Origin: CAXBMB01 sp052078155
GTDB taxonomy: Bacteria > Pseudomonadota > Alphaproteobacteria > Kiloniellales > DSM-21159
Length of the DNA stretch: 64,000 bases
Assembly (NCBI GenBank): GCA_052078155.1
Contig: JBQJBP010000002.1
Coordinates: forward strand, 620,001-684,000
Direction: 5' to 3'
Each line of letters begins with the position of its first letter. Positions within the stretch are counted from its first letter, which is position 1. Shown here piece by piece: positions 35,155-43,919 of the stretch. The position numbers were made by a program, and so were the translations under genes. Below the pieces are notes generated by a model. It ran no database searches, was not told where the DNA came from, and saw only the letters and a list, made by a program, of their open reading frames with translations.

Positions 35155-37235
35155 AGCCTGTCGAAAACCTTCATCAGGAAGGCGTAAATCAGGCCAACTT
35201 CCTTGAGCTTGTCAAAGCGACCGGCAGATCCGGCGTGGCCGGCGTCCATATAGGTGCGCAGCAGCAGCAGTTTGTCGTCGCACTTAACTTCCCGCAGCCT
35301 GGCCACCCACTTGGCCGGTTCCCAATAGGTGACGCGGGGGTCGGTCAGACCGGCTGTTGCCAGAATGTGGGGATAGCTCTGGTCCGTTATGTTGTCATAG
35401 GGCGAATAGCTGCGGATGTAGTCAAAGGCTGCCTTATCCGTGATGGGATTGCCCCATTGGGGCCATTCGGGCGGGGTAAGCGGCAGGCTGTCATCCAGCA
35501 TGGTGTTAAGCACATCCACAAAGGGCACATCGGCGACGGCCGCCTTGAAGAGATCGGGGGCTTCGTTGACCACCACGCCCATCAGCATGCCGCCTGCTGA
35601 GCCGCCATGGGCGGCAATGTTGCCTTCCCGAGCCAGTCCTTCGGCCACCAGGTGGCGACCGGCGGCGATGAAATCCCAGAAAGTGTTCCGCTTTTTCTCC
35701 AGCCGGCCGTCCAGGTACCAGCTGTATCCCTTGTCACTGCTGCCGCGAATGTGGGCAATGGCATAAACAAAGCCGCGATCCACCAGGGACAGGCGGTTGG
35801 GTACAAAAGACGCCGGGGTGGCCAGTCCGTAGGAACCGTAGCCGTAGAGCAGGACCGGGGCTGACCCGTCCAAAGGTGTGTCTTTGCGGTACAGCAGGGT
35901 AACCGGGACCAGGGCACCGTCATGACTGGGGGCCAGCAGACGGCGGGTTTCATAGGCCTCGGGATCATGCCCGCTGGGCACCTCCTGGGTTTTCAGCAAG
36001 GTCCGCTTGCGCGACAGCAGGTCGTAGTCAAAGGTCTGCTGCGGCGTTTTGGGGGAGGAGAAAACAAAGCGCAGATTGTGACTGTCGTATTCGTAGCCCG
36101 GAGACAGGCCCAGCGAATAGGCCGCCTCGGAGAAGCTGACCTGATGGCTCTGGCCGCTGGAAAAACAGGTGATGGAGATGGTGGGCAGCGACTCCACCCG
36201 TTCCAGCAGCACCATGTGATCGGCAAAGAGCAGATGATCGATGCGGTAACGACCCAGTTCGTGGGGCACCAGATCTGTCCAGTTCTCTTTGCCCGGCGCT
36301 GACAGGGGGGCTTCCACCAGCTTGAAGTCCGTGGCGCCATCGGCATTGGTCAGGATCAGCAGTCTGTCGCGGGCCGCATCGTGGCTGACTTCATACTTCA
36401 GCTCTCCGCTGCGGGCCTGGACCAGAAGAGGATCAGATTCCGGTGCATCGGCATCAATCAACCAGACTTCGGAACAGTCATAGTCATGGCTGTCCACCAG
36501 AATGAAGCGACCGGACTCCGTTTTATCGACGCCCAGGAAGAAGCCGGGGTCCTTTTCTTCGAAAATCAGGACATCCTCGTCCTGAGAGCTGCCCAGTTTG
36601 TGCCGTTTCAGGCGGCAGGGCCGATGATTGTCATCCAGCTCCACATAAAAGAGAAACTGGCCGTCATTGGACCAGACCAGTCCCCCGGCCGTGTTGAGCA
36701 AGCGGTCCGGCAGCAGCTCCCCGCTTGTGAGATTTTTGATGCGGCCTTCAAAGTACTCTGAACCCTTGGTGTCCACCGCATAGGCAATCATGCTGTGGTC
36801 CTGGCTGTGCATGATGCCGCCGACCTGAAAATAGGCCTCGCCTTCTGCTTCCTTGTTGCCATCCAGCAGCTCTTCTTCCTGGCCTGTGCTCAGGTTGTTG
36901 CGCACAAAGACCGGATACTGACCGCCGGTTACAAACCGATAGAAGTAGGCATAGTCGCCGTCGCGGGCCGGAACGGAATCATCCTGCTCCTTCAGGCGGC
37001 CTTTCAGCTCTTCAAAAAGGGTCTGCTGCAGGTCCTGGGTGTTTGCCAGGCAGGCAGCGGTGTAGCTGTTTTCCGCATCCAGGTGGGCTTTGATGTCAGC
37101 CTGAAGCACCTCCGGCTTATGCATGACCTCCTGCCAGTTTTCGTCTTTCAGCCAGGCATAGTCATCCTGCAGATCAACACCATGCACCGTCCGGTGGGTG
37201 GGACGCTTTTCTGGGCGCGGTGGGGCGACGGACAT
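35151..37235 (-). CDS. ptrB: Oligopeptidase B-type serine peptidase (S9A)
   Basis: 694 residues. An N-terminal seven-bladed beta-propeller (from DDYAWLKDENWQEV to about residue 410) covers a C-terminal alpha/beta-hydrolase. The nucleophile is Ser546 in AHGGSAGGMLMG; the catalytic Asp and His are in the last 70 residues (TAGLTDPRVTYWEPAKW and DAGHAGSAGRFD). It hydrolyses peptides under about 30 residues after basic residues, probably in the cytoplasm or periplasm; no signal peptide. The stop codon lies inside repeat copy H. A second copy of the repeat (I) lies 60 bp before its start, so the gene is framed by two copies in opposite orientation. Confidence 0.93.
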   Translation of the reverse strand: MSVAPPRPEKRPTHRTVHGVDLQDDYAWLKDENWQEVMHKPEVLQADIKAHLDAENSYTAACLANTQDLQQTLFEELKGRLKEQDDSVPARDGDYAYFYRFVTGGQYPVFVRNNLSTGQEEELLDGNKEAEGEAYFQVGGIMHSQDHSMIAYAVDTKGSEYFEGRIKNLTSGELLPDRLLNTAGGLVWSNDGQFLFYVELDDNHRPCRLKRHKLGSSQDEDVLIFEEKDPGFFLGVDKTESGRFILVDSHDYDCSEVWLIDADAPESDPLLVQARSGELKYEVSHDAARDRLLILTNADGATDFKLVEAPLSAPGKENWTDLVPHELGRYRIDHLLFADHMVLLERVESLPTISITCFSSGQSHQVSFSEAAYSLGLSPGYEYDSHNLRFVFSSPKTPQQTFDYDLLSRKRTLLKTQEVPSGHDPEAYETRRLLAPSHDGALVPVTLLYRKDTPLDGSAPVLLYGYGSYGLATPASFVPNRLSLVDRGFVYAIAHIRGSSDKGYSWYLDGRLEKKRNTFWDFIAAGRHLVAEGLAREGNIAAHGGSAGGMLMGVVVNEAPDLFKAAVADVPFVDVLNTMLDDSLPLTPPEWPQWGNPITDKAAFDYIRSYSPYDNITDQSYPHILATAGLTDPRVTYWEPAKWVARLREVKCDDKLLLLRTYMDAGHAGSAGRFDKLKEVGLIYAFLMKVFDRL

Positions 37236-37295
37236 GAGGTTGGGCTCCGAAATGAAAAACAGGGATTGTGGAACGGGGCAAAGCGGTTGATTGGG

Positions 37296-37431
37296 TGAGA
37301 GTCAAATGGGTTTAAGTGGAATCACCAAGTGATAACACTTCAATCGTGAAACTCGTTTCAGTGTTTTAGCGGATGAGTCACGGTTTAGGTACAAGCGCGA
37401 AGCGCTTCTGACCAAGCCGATCATGCTCTAG
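37296..37431 (-). repeat. CTAG-bounded intergenic repeat, copy I (intact)
   Basis: Inverse orientation to copy H: GAGAGTCAAATGGGTTTAAG at the left, GCCGATCATGCTCTAG at the right. The right CTAG (37428-37431) supplies the stop codon of the S4 protein. Confidence 0.88.
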
Positions 37432-37841
37432 TGGTCCTGCAGCTTGTCGATGGCCCGCCTGTCTTTTTTGGTCGGACGGCCGCTGCCAGCCTCGCGGGCG
37501 AGGGTCGCCCCCTCTTTCAAGGGATCTTTGGGCAGGGGTTTCTGGTCTTCAATGGGATTGAGGTCGTTGTAAAGAGCCCGGGCTTCCGGTGCCGGACCCC
37601 GCCGCTTGCCCAGTGCGACCACCTCAATGACCCGGATGTAAGGGCCCAGGGGAAAGGTCAGGACATCCCCGACCCGCAGCTTGTAGTGGGGTTTGACGAC
37701 TGAAGCGTTGGAGATGCGCAGGTTGCCGCTGTCGCAGAGTTTGCTGGCCAGTGCACGGCTCTTGCAGAAGCGGGCAAAGAACAGCCACTTGTCGACTCTA
37801 AGCCAGTCCTGGGGAGCGTTGGGGTCTGCTTTTGCGGTCAT
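37428..37841 (-). CDS. S4-domain RNA-binding protein (Hsp15-like)
   Basis: 137 residues from ATG 37841; an upstream ATG at 37886 lies within the terminator of the preceding gene. Residues about 12-75 form an S4 domain: LRVDKWLFFARFCKSRALA, then GNLRISN and KPHYKLRVGDVLTFPLG. The tail is basic and rich in Lys/Arg. In E. coli the homologue binds free 50S subunits with a stalled peptidyl-tRNA after heat shock. It follows the SUV3-like helicase, a common alphaproteobacterial pair. Its TAG stop is in repeat copy I, and the genes that I would expect next (ferredoxin, CarD) are absent. Confidence 0.87.
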   Translation of the reverse strand: MTAKADPNAPQDWLRVDKWLFFARFCKSRALASKLCDSGNLRISNASVVKPHYKLRVGDVLTFPLGPYIRVIEVVALGKRRGPAPEARALYNDLNPIEDQKPLPKDPLKEGATLAREAGSGRPTKKDRRAIDKLQDH

Positions 37842-37862
37842 GGCTGCCGGGGTCGAGTTAGG

Positions 37863-37896
37863 AAAAGGGCTGATGAAGCCTGCCATCAGCCCTTTT
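37863..37896 (-). terminator. Intrinsic terminator between helicase and S4 genes
   Basis: AAAAGGGCTGATG (37863-37875) with CATCAGCCCTTTT (37884-37896), 8-nt loop. It works in either direction; here it follows the helicase stop by 15 bp. Confidence 0.8.
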
Positions 37897-37910
37897 GTTT
37901 GTCAGAAAAA

Positions 37911-40718
37911 TCACCCGAATTTCATGTCTTTCAGGACGGCAAAGGGAGAGTCTTCGTTGATGGTCTGGCGGCTGGCTTGTTTGCCTTGCCGTTTTTGGCC
38001 CTGATGACGCTTGCCCGAGGCATCCTGGCCTTTTTTGCGCGGACGGCGCGGCCGCTGAGCTTTTCCTGATTTTTTCTCTGCAGGGGCAGCTTCCTGTGCG
38101 CCGTCTTGCTGCGACCCAGGGGCTGTGCCCGCATCGCCTGTGACCTTGGCCTCGGCACCGTTGCTGTCGCTGGCCTGCTCTTCTGTTCCGGCTGCTTTGT
38201 CAGCCTGGGCCTCCGGACTGGCGGTCTGTGCCGCGGCTTGTCCCGGGGCTTCGGGCTTCTGCCCGGCCTTCGCGGTGTCTTTGGCCGGATGGGCCCGACG
38301 GCGGCGCTGGTGGAAGCGCTGTTCGCCCTCGACGGTTTCGCGGCGGAAGCCCAGTGCGCCCATGGCGTCGGAAATCAGAGCGTCTTCCTGTTCCAGTTTC
38401 TCGGCCAGTTCCTTGACGCCGACCGCCTCTTTTTCCTTCAGCAGGCGCAGGGCCAGCAGAGACAGGCGCTCAAGGAAATCCACCCGGTACGCGGTTTTGC
38501 GACCGCGATGCTCGAAGAAGCGATAGCCCATGGCCAGGCAGTAGGCTTCATCATCGCTTTTACCCAGCGGCAGAGAAACCGGCAGTTCATCTGGCAGATT
38601 GCGGCGTTCCTGTTCGTGATAAACGGCCCAGAGCAGGGCGCGCAGCTGCACGGTGACAGGCTTCAGCAGGCCGGGAATGAAGAGGCTTTGGCTGCCAATG
38701 CGAATCTTCAGTTCGCCAAGCGCTTTGCGATCGGCTTTTTCCAGATTTCGCAGTTGGTCGGCGACCTGCCGACGGGACAGACAGCCCAGGCTTTCCAGCA
38801 GCTGAAAGGCCAGACCGCGTGCGCTGCTGCTCAATTCGGCATTTTCCAATGCAAAGAGCAGGCTCAGGCGGTTTTTCAGATGGCGGCCCAACCAGGCATC
38901 CAGACGCACACGCAGACGCTCGCGACCCGGCCCGTCCAGCAGATCGCTGTCCAGGGGCTGCAGGCGTGGGGCCAAAACGGAATGTCCTTTGGCCAGCGTC
39001 GCCACTTCGGCTTCGCGCCAATAGAGACAGCCCTGCGCATCCATGCGAAAGGCACCGTCATTGTCCTGCTCCAGCTGGGTCAGGCGCGAGGGGATTTCGC
39101 TGGCCAGGGCCTTGCGAGAAGCGGCGTGAACAGCGGCGCTGTCCTCTTTATCGATAGAGTTGTCGAGCAAGAATCGGAATCCTTCAAGATGACCGACGTG
39201 TTGTCCTTCTACCATAACCTCGCCCTTATCGCAGATGGCGGCCATCAAGGGGGCCCCCTCCTTCATCCGGCGTACCAGTGTGACGGTCCGTCGGTCGATA
39301 AAGCGCTGGGTCAGGCGTTCGTGTAGTGCGTCTGATAGCCTGTCCTCTATACCGCGCGTGCGCTCCTGCCAAGTCTTAGAGTCGTTCATCCAGTCAGCGC
39401 GGTGAGAAATATAGGTCCAGGTCCGGGTGTGAGAAATGCGGGACAAGAGGGTGTCGATGTCCCCGTCATAGCGATCCAGAACTGAAATTTGCTTGTTTAT
39501 CCAATCGTTTGGCAGTCTTTCATTGCCGTTGCGCAGGTGCAAAAAGAGCTGTTTGAGCAGGCGGCTGTGCTGGTCGCTGAGGGTTTTGCGAAAATCCGGC
39601 ACCTGGCAGACATCCCACAGCAAACGGACCCCGTCCTTATGCTTGGCCTGATCAAGAATCTCCTGATCCTGAGACAGGGCCGCCAGGGCCTGGTAGTCCT
39701 CGGGCGGTCTGACCCGCACCAGTTCCGGATAGTCGGGGGCTTTGTCCAAAGACCGCAGCAGTTCGCCGGGGCTGCGGAAGTTCAGGCTGCGGTTTCGCCA
39801 GAAAAGAGAGGTCAGCGGTTCAAAGGCGTGGTCTTCCACCGCCTCCACCATGTCTTCATCCATGGGCCCCAGGTCGGAGGTGGTGCCGAAGGTCCCATCG
39901 TTCATGTGCCGGCCCGCCCGTCCGGCAATCTGAGCCACTTCGGCCACCTTCAGGCGCCGGGGGGAAAAGCCATCAAACTTGCTGAGCTTGGCAAAGGCCA
40001 CATGGTTGAGATCCAGATTCAATCCCATACCAATGGCGTCAGTGGCCACCAGATAGTCCACTTCGCCCGCTTCAAACAGCTCAACCTGGGCATTGCGGGT
40101 ACGGGGAGACAGGGCCCCCATGACCACAGCGGTTCCTCCCCGCTGTCGCCGCAGGTATTCGGCAGTGGCATAGACCTCGTTGGCCGAGAAAGCCACCACG
40201 GCAGAGCGCGGCGGCAGGCGCGACACCTTTTTGGGGCCGATGTAGCTCAAGGTGGAGAACCGCGGGCGGGTGATGATTTCCGCCTCAGGCACCAGCTTTT
40301 TCAGCAGAGGCTGGATGGTGCTGGATCCCAGGAACATGGTTTCTTCCACGCCGCGGGAATGAAGCAGCCGGTCCGTAAAAATGTGACCGCGTTCCGGGTC
40401 GGCGGCGAGCTGGATTTCGTCAATGCCCAGAAAGGAAACGGGCCGGTCCAGCGGCATGGATTCCACCGTGCAGAGGAAGTAGCGGGCACTGCGGGGAATG
40501 ATCTTTTCTTCGCCGGTGATCAGGGCAACCTGACCGGCCCCCTTGATCCGCACCACTTTGTCGTAGTTTTCGCGGGCCAGAAGACGCAGAGGAAAGCCCA
40601 TCATGCCGCTGTTGTGCGCCAGCATGCGCTCAATAGCCAGAAAGGTCTTGCCGGTGTTGGTGGGGCCAAGGACAGCGGAAATGCGGTCCCCGTGGAACAT
40701 GTTCATGAGGGTGAACAT
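37911..40718 (-). CDS. SUV3-like superfamily 2 RNA helicase
   Basis: About 935 residues from ATG 40718; a TTG start at 40742 with AAAAGGGG upstream is an alternative. Walker A GPTNTGKT at 18-25, DEIQ box in FLGIDEIQLAADPERGH, motif III GSSTIQP, motif V VATDAIGMGLNLDLNHV and motif VI QIAGRAGRHMNDGTFGTT. This order and the DEIQ box are those of the mitochondrial SUV3 helicase, a likely alphaproteobacterial inheritance. The last 180 residues are low complexity, rich in Ala, Lys, Gln and Gly (KKSGKAQRPRRPRKKGQ), and probably bind RNA. It may act in RNA turnover with PNPase, by analogy. Confidence 0.9.
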   Translation of the reverse strand: MFTLMNMFHGDRISAVLGPTNTGKTFLAIERMLAHNSGMMGFPLRLLARENYDKVVRIKGAGQVALITGEEKIIPRSARYFLCTVESMPLDRPVSFLGIDEIQLAADPERGHIFTDRLLHSRGVEETMFLGSSTIQPLLKKLVPEAEIITRPRFSTLSYIGPKKVSRLPPRSAVVAFSANEVYATAEYLRRQRGGTAVVMGALSPRTRNAQVELFEAGEVDYLVATDAIGMGLNLDLNHVAFAKLSKFDGFSPRRLKVAEVAQIAGRAGRHMNDGTFGTTSDLGPMDEDMVEAVEDHAFEPLTSLFWRNRSLNFRSPGELLRSLDKAPDYPELVRVRPPEDYQALAALSQDQEILDQAKHKDGVRLLWDVCQVPDFRKTLSDQHSRLLKQLFLHLRNGNERLPNDWINKQISVLDRYDGDIDTLLSRISHTRTWTYISHRADWMNDSKTWQERTRGIEDRLSDALHERLTQRFIDRRTVTLVRRMKEGAPLMAAICDKGEVMVEGQHVGHLEGFRFLLDNSIDKEDSAAVHAASRKALASEIPSRLTQLEQDNDGAFRMDAQGCLYWREAEVATLAKGHSVLAPRLQPLDSDLLDGPGRERLRVRLDAWLGRHLKNRLSLLFALENAELSSSARGLAFQLLESLGCLSRRQVADQLRNLEKADRKALGELKIRIGSQSLFIPGLLKPVTVQLRALLWAVYHEQERRNLPDELPVSLPLGKSDDEAYCLAMGYRFFEHRGRKTAYRVDFLERLSLLALRLLKEKEAVGVKELAEKLEQEDALISDAMGALGFRRETVEGEQRFHQRRRRAHPAKDTAKAGQKPEAPGQAAAQTASPEAQADKAAGTEEQASDSNGAEAKVTGDAGTAPGSQQDGAQEAAPAEKKSGKAQRPRRPRKKGQDASGKRHQGQKRQGKQASRQTINEDSPFAVLKDMKFG

Positions 40719-40975
40719 CGGTGAGGAAAGGCGCCCTTGCAAGGCCCCTTTTCTGCTTTTTCCGCCTCTGTTGAGACCAGGGGTAAGATTTTTAGCTGAA
40801 AAGGGTAAAAACTTGCCGCAACTTGGTCTTTGTTATTGTTTGAACCCTTGCGAGAGGGCCTGACTTATCGCATATGAAGCGCCTATAGACGGTTCGTTCA
40901 ATTAGCAAGTTGAAACTGGCTGACATTAGAACGAAACCGCGACGCTTTAATGACAAGACCGATGGTGGACGAGAT

Positions 40976-42976
40976 ATGGCTGAAACGACCGGAACCCAGG
41001 ACAACGGGGACACAGGCCGGAGCCCTGGTGAAGGCGCAGAGACCCAGCATTTTCAAGCGGAAGTCAGCCGACTGCTGGATATCGTTGCAAACGCGCTCTA
41101 TTCAAACCGGGATGTTTTCCTGCGGGAACTGGTCTCCAACGCGTCTGACGCCTGCGATCGTCTGCGCTATGCAGCCCTGACCGCGCCGGAACTGCTGGCC
41201 GAAGAAGGCGACTTTGCCATCACCCTGGCAACAGATGACGCCGGTCAGCAGCTGGTGATTGCCGACAACGGCATCGGCCTGAACAAGGACGACATGATTT
41301 CCAACCTGGGCACCATCGCGCGCTCCGGCACAGCCAAGTTCATGGAGCAGCTGGGGGAGCAGAAGGGCGAGGTTGATCTGATCGGGCAGTTCGGCGTTGG
41401 TTTCTACTCTGCGTTCATGGTTGCCGATCAGGTCACCGTTTCGTCCCAGAAAGCGGGCGAAGACCAGGGCTGGTGCTGGACCAGTGACGGCAAAGGAAGC
41501 TTCACCGTTGTGGAAGATCCTGATGCGCCTCTGCGCGGCACCCGCATCACCCTGCATCTCAAGGATGATGCCAGAGAGTTTCTCGACGCCAATCGTCTGC
41601 GCCAGGTGATCAAAACCTATTCGGACCACATCGCTGTGCCCATCCAGCTGGTGGTGCCCGCTGCTGCCCCCGAAGAAGGCGAAACCGCAGAGGCGGAGGC
41701 AACTGAAGGCCTGGAACGCCTCAACAGCGACGGCGCGCTTTGGATCCGGCCCAAGTCCGACATCACGGACGAGCAGTACAAAGAGTTCTATCACCATGTG
41801 GGTCACACCTTTGATGACCCCTGGACCCGCCTGCACTTCAAGGCCGAAGGGGTGATTGAGTACTCTGGCCTGCTCTACATTCCCTCCATGCGGCCCCCGG
41901 ATCTCTTTGATCCCGAGCGGCGCAATCGGGTGAAGCTCTACGTAAAGCGGGTTTTCATCACCGATAACTGTGATGAGCTGCTGCCCAGCTATCTGCGCTT
42001 CCTGCGGGGCGTGGTCGACAGCGAAGATCTGCCGCTCAACATTTCCCGCGAACTGCTGCAGCACAACCCAGTGCTGAGCAAGATGCGCAGCGCGCTGGTC
42101 AAGCGCGTGCTGGGCGAGCTGGAAAAGAAAGCGGACAAAGCTCCGGAAGAGTACGCCAAATTCTGGGAAACCTTTGGCTCGGTTCTGAAGGAAGGCATCT
42201 ACGAAGACGAAGGCCAGCGGGAGCAGTTGATGAAACTGGCCCGCTTCCGTTCTACCGCCAAAAACGAAGAGGGCGAGGGCGATCTCTGGGTCAGCCTGGA
42301 AGAGTATGTGGCCCGCATGAAACCGGGACAGAAGGCCATCTACACCCTTTCCGGTGAAGATCTCGATGCGCTCAAACGCAGCCCTCAGCTGGAAGGCTTC
42401 CTGGCCAAGGGCGTTGAAGTCCTGCTGCTGACGGATCCGGTGGATGAATTCTGGATGCCCATGATCGGCGCATTCCAGGACAAGCCCTTTACCTCCATCA
42501 CCCGGGGCGGGGCTGATCTGGATGAGCTGGAAGGCGATGACAAGGAAGCAGCCGACAGCAAGGACGACGCGGCGGAAGACAAGGAAGATGCCGGCGCCGA
42601 TCTGACCGTGCTGTCCACCTTCTTCAAGGATGTGCTGGGCGACAAGGTCAAGGAAGTGCGGGAGTCAAAGCGTCTGACAACCTCCGCAGTTTGTCTCGTG
42701 GCCGATGACGGGGACATGGATCTGCATCTGGCCCGTCTGATGCGCCAGCATAAGGAAATCAGCCAGACGGTGCCGCGGATTCTGGAACTCAATCCCAAGC
42801 ATGCGCTGATTGCCAGTCTGGCGGAACGGGCCAAGACCGGAAAGGGTGCCGATGCCCTGGAAGACGCGGCCTTCCTGCTGCTGGACCAGGCCCGCATTCT
42901 GGATGGAGAAGCTCCTCTGGATCCGGTCGGCTTTTCCCAGCGTCTTGCCAAGATGATGGAACGGGGCATGATCTAG
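40976..42976 (+). CDS. htpG: Chaperone HtpG (bacterial Hsp90)
   Basis: 666 residues from ATG 40976 (GGTGGACGAG before it). The GHKL ATPase domain begins LLDIVANALYSNRDVFLREL, with the nucleotide-binding NASDACDRLRY, DNGIGLNKDDM and GQFGVGFYSAFMVAD. The middle domain shows LPSYLRFLRGVVDSEDLPLN and NISRELLQ, followed by a dimerisation domain. An acidic loop (DELEGDDKEAADSKDDAAED in part) near residue 520 is longer than in E. coli HtpG. Cytosolic ATP-dependent folding factor, usually under heat-shock control; I could not identify a convincing heat-shock promoter. Terminator follows. Confidence 0.97.
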   Translation: MAETTGTQDNGDTGRSPGEGAETQHFQAEVSRLLDIVANALYSNRDVFLRELVSNASDACDRLRYAALTAPELLAEEGDFAITLATDDAGQQLVIADNGIGLNKDDMISNLGTIARSGTAKFMEQLGEQKGEVDLIGQFGVGFYSAFMVADQVTVSSQKAGEDQGWCWTSDGKGSFTVVEDPDAPLRGTRITLHLKDDAREFLDANRLRQVIKTYSDHIAVPIQLVVPAAAPEEGETAEAEATEGLERLNSDGALWIRPKSDITDEQYKEFYHHVGHTFDDPWTRLHFKAEGVIEYSGLLYIPSMRPPDLFDPERRNRVKLYVKRVFITDNCDELLPSYLRFLRGVVDSEDLPLNISRELLQHNPVLSKMRSALVKRVLGELEKKADKAPEEYAKFWETFGSVLKEGIYEDEGQREQLMKLARFRSTAKNEEGEGDLWVSLEEYVARMKPGQKAIYTLSGEDLDALKRSPQLEGFLAKGVEVLLLTDPVDEFWMPMIGAFQDKPFTSITRGGADLDELEGDDKEAADSKDDAAEDKEDAGADLTVLSTFFKDVLGDKVKEVRESKRLTTSAVCLVADDGDMDLHLARLMRQHKEISQTVPRILELNPKHALIASLAERAKTGKGADALEDAAFLLLDQARILDGEAPLDPVGFSQRLAKMMERGMI

Positions 42977-43003
42977 AGCCCCCGTCTCCTGCAGAACGAA
43001 AAG

Positions 43004-43039
43004 AAAAAGGGGAACCCGTGAGAGTTCCCCCTTTTTTTT
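43004..43039 (+). terminator. Intrinsic terminator after htpG
   Basis: GGGGAAC (43009-43015) pairs with GTTCCCC (43024-43030), flanked by A and T runs that extend the stem with one bulged C. It could serve the minus-strand lipoprotein gene too. Confidence 0.8.
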
Positions 43040-43064
43040 GCGTGCGTTTCTCTTCGCCCTGAGG

Positions 43065-43775
43065 TCAGGACGTGGGTGTTTCATATCCCAGATCAAGACA
43101 GGCTTGTGGCAAAGGCTTGATTCGTTTCTTTGCCCCGGCAAAAGCGGCTGTTTCCAGCTGCCGATCCTTGATCTCGTTTTTGCATTCAACGTGCTGGCGG
43201 GCTTCTTCGATCGAAATCGGATAGTTGGGGCTTTCCGTTCTGGTCGGTGTTCTTTTGGCAGCAGCCGCCATCGCAGCCGGACCATAGATTTCATTCATCA
43301 AGCGAACGGCCAGCTGGTTGGCCAGATTCTGTTCTTCTTCGATATCATCAATGGTGCTGCTGGCAATGGCACCGATGATCCCCCCGCCATGGTGGATGGA
43401 CGCCACTTCATCGAATGCCGTTACAGTTTTTTCTGTTTCCGGATCGATGATTTCCACGCGGGCAGTCAGATAACTGCCCTGGGATCCGAAGAAAGCATTT
43501 GCCGGGTCATGAAGGAAGAAGCGCAGGAGTTCGATATCCAGATGGTAGGCTTTGCCGCTTTCAGAGACTTTGTAGGCAATGTTCTGCGAACGATAGCGTA
43601 CTGCTTCTTCCAGAAGGGGAGAGCCCTTAACACCGTCAACTTTGCTTACGCTAACCTGTGTGATCTGGAAGGGTGACTGACCTTCCATCAGGCCTTTCTT
43701 TTGCGTGGTCTGACAACCACCGACTATTGCAGCCAAAGTCATCACTACAAAAAATCGGAAAATCGTGTGCTTCAT
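43065..43775 (-). CDS. Putative lipoprotein, paralogue of the gene at 43920
   Basis: 236 residues. A lipoprotein signal peptide ends in AAIVGGCQTT, Cys21 being the lipidated residue. The body shares several blocks with the next upstream gene: FQITQVSVSKV, YHLDIELL, ARVEIIDPETEKTVTAFD, GGIIGAIA, ISIEEARQHVECKN and CLDLGYE near the end. The two Cys in ECKN and ACLDLGYE could form a disulfide. I do not know the family; the shared blocks show that it is a real, constrained protein. Role probably at the envelope. Confidence 0.78.
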   Translation of the reverse strand: MKHTIFRFFVVMTLAAIVGGCQTTQKKGLMEGQSPFQITQVSVSKVDGVKGSPLLEEAVRYRSQNIAYKVSESGKAYHLDIELLRFFLHDPANAFFGSQGSYLTARVEIIDPETEKTVTAFDEVASIHHGGGIIGAIASSTIDDIEEEQNLANQLAVRLMNEIYGPAAMAAAAKRTPTRTESPNYPISIEEARQHVECKNEIKDRQLETAAFAGAKKRIKPLPQACLDLGYETPTS

Positions 43776-43919
43776 GATTGGTCCTAAAACAGGAGATGTG
43801 ACTGGAAAAGAGTGCTGCAGTGCCCCACTCAGCGAATGACAGGGGGAGTCTGGTCAGACCAGGATGGGGTGCGCTTTTATGAAGTGTTGTTTGTGGGGCA
43901 GAAGTTTGCCATCTGCCCT

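Noticed and set aside
40800..40975. Heat-shock sigma factor promoter before htpG
   Set aside because: Partial matches only (CTTGC, CATAT) with wrong spacing; not strong enough to list.
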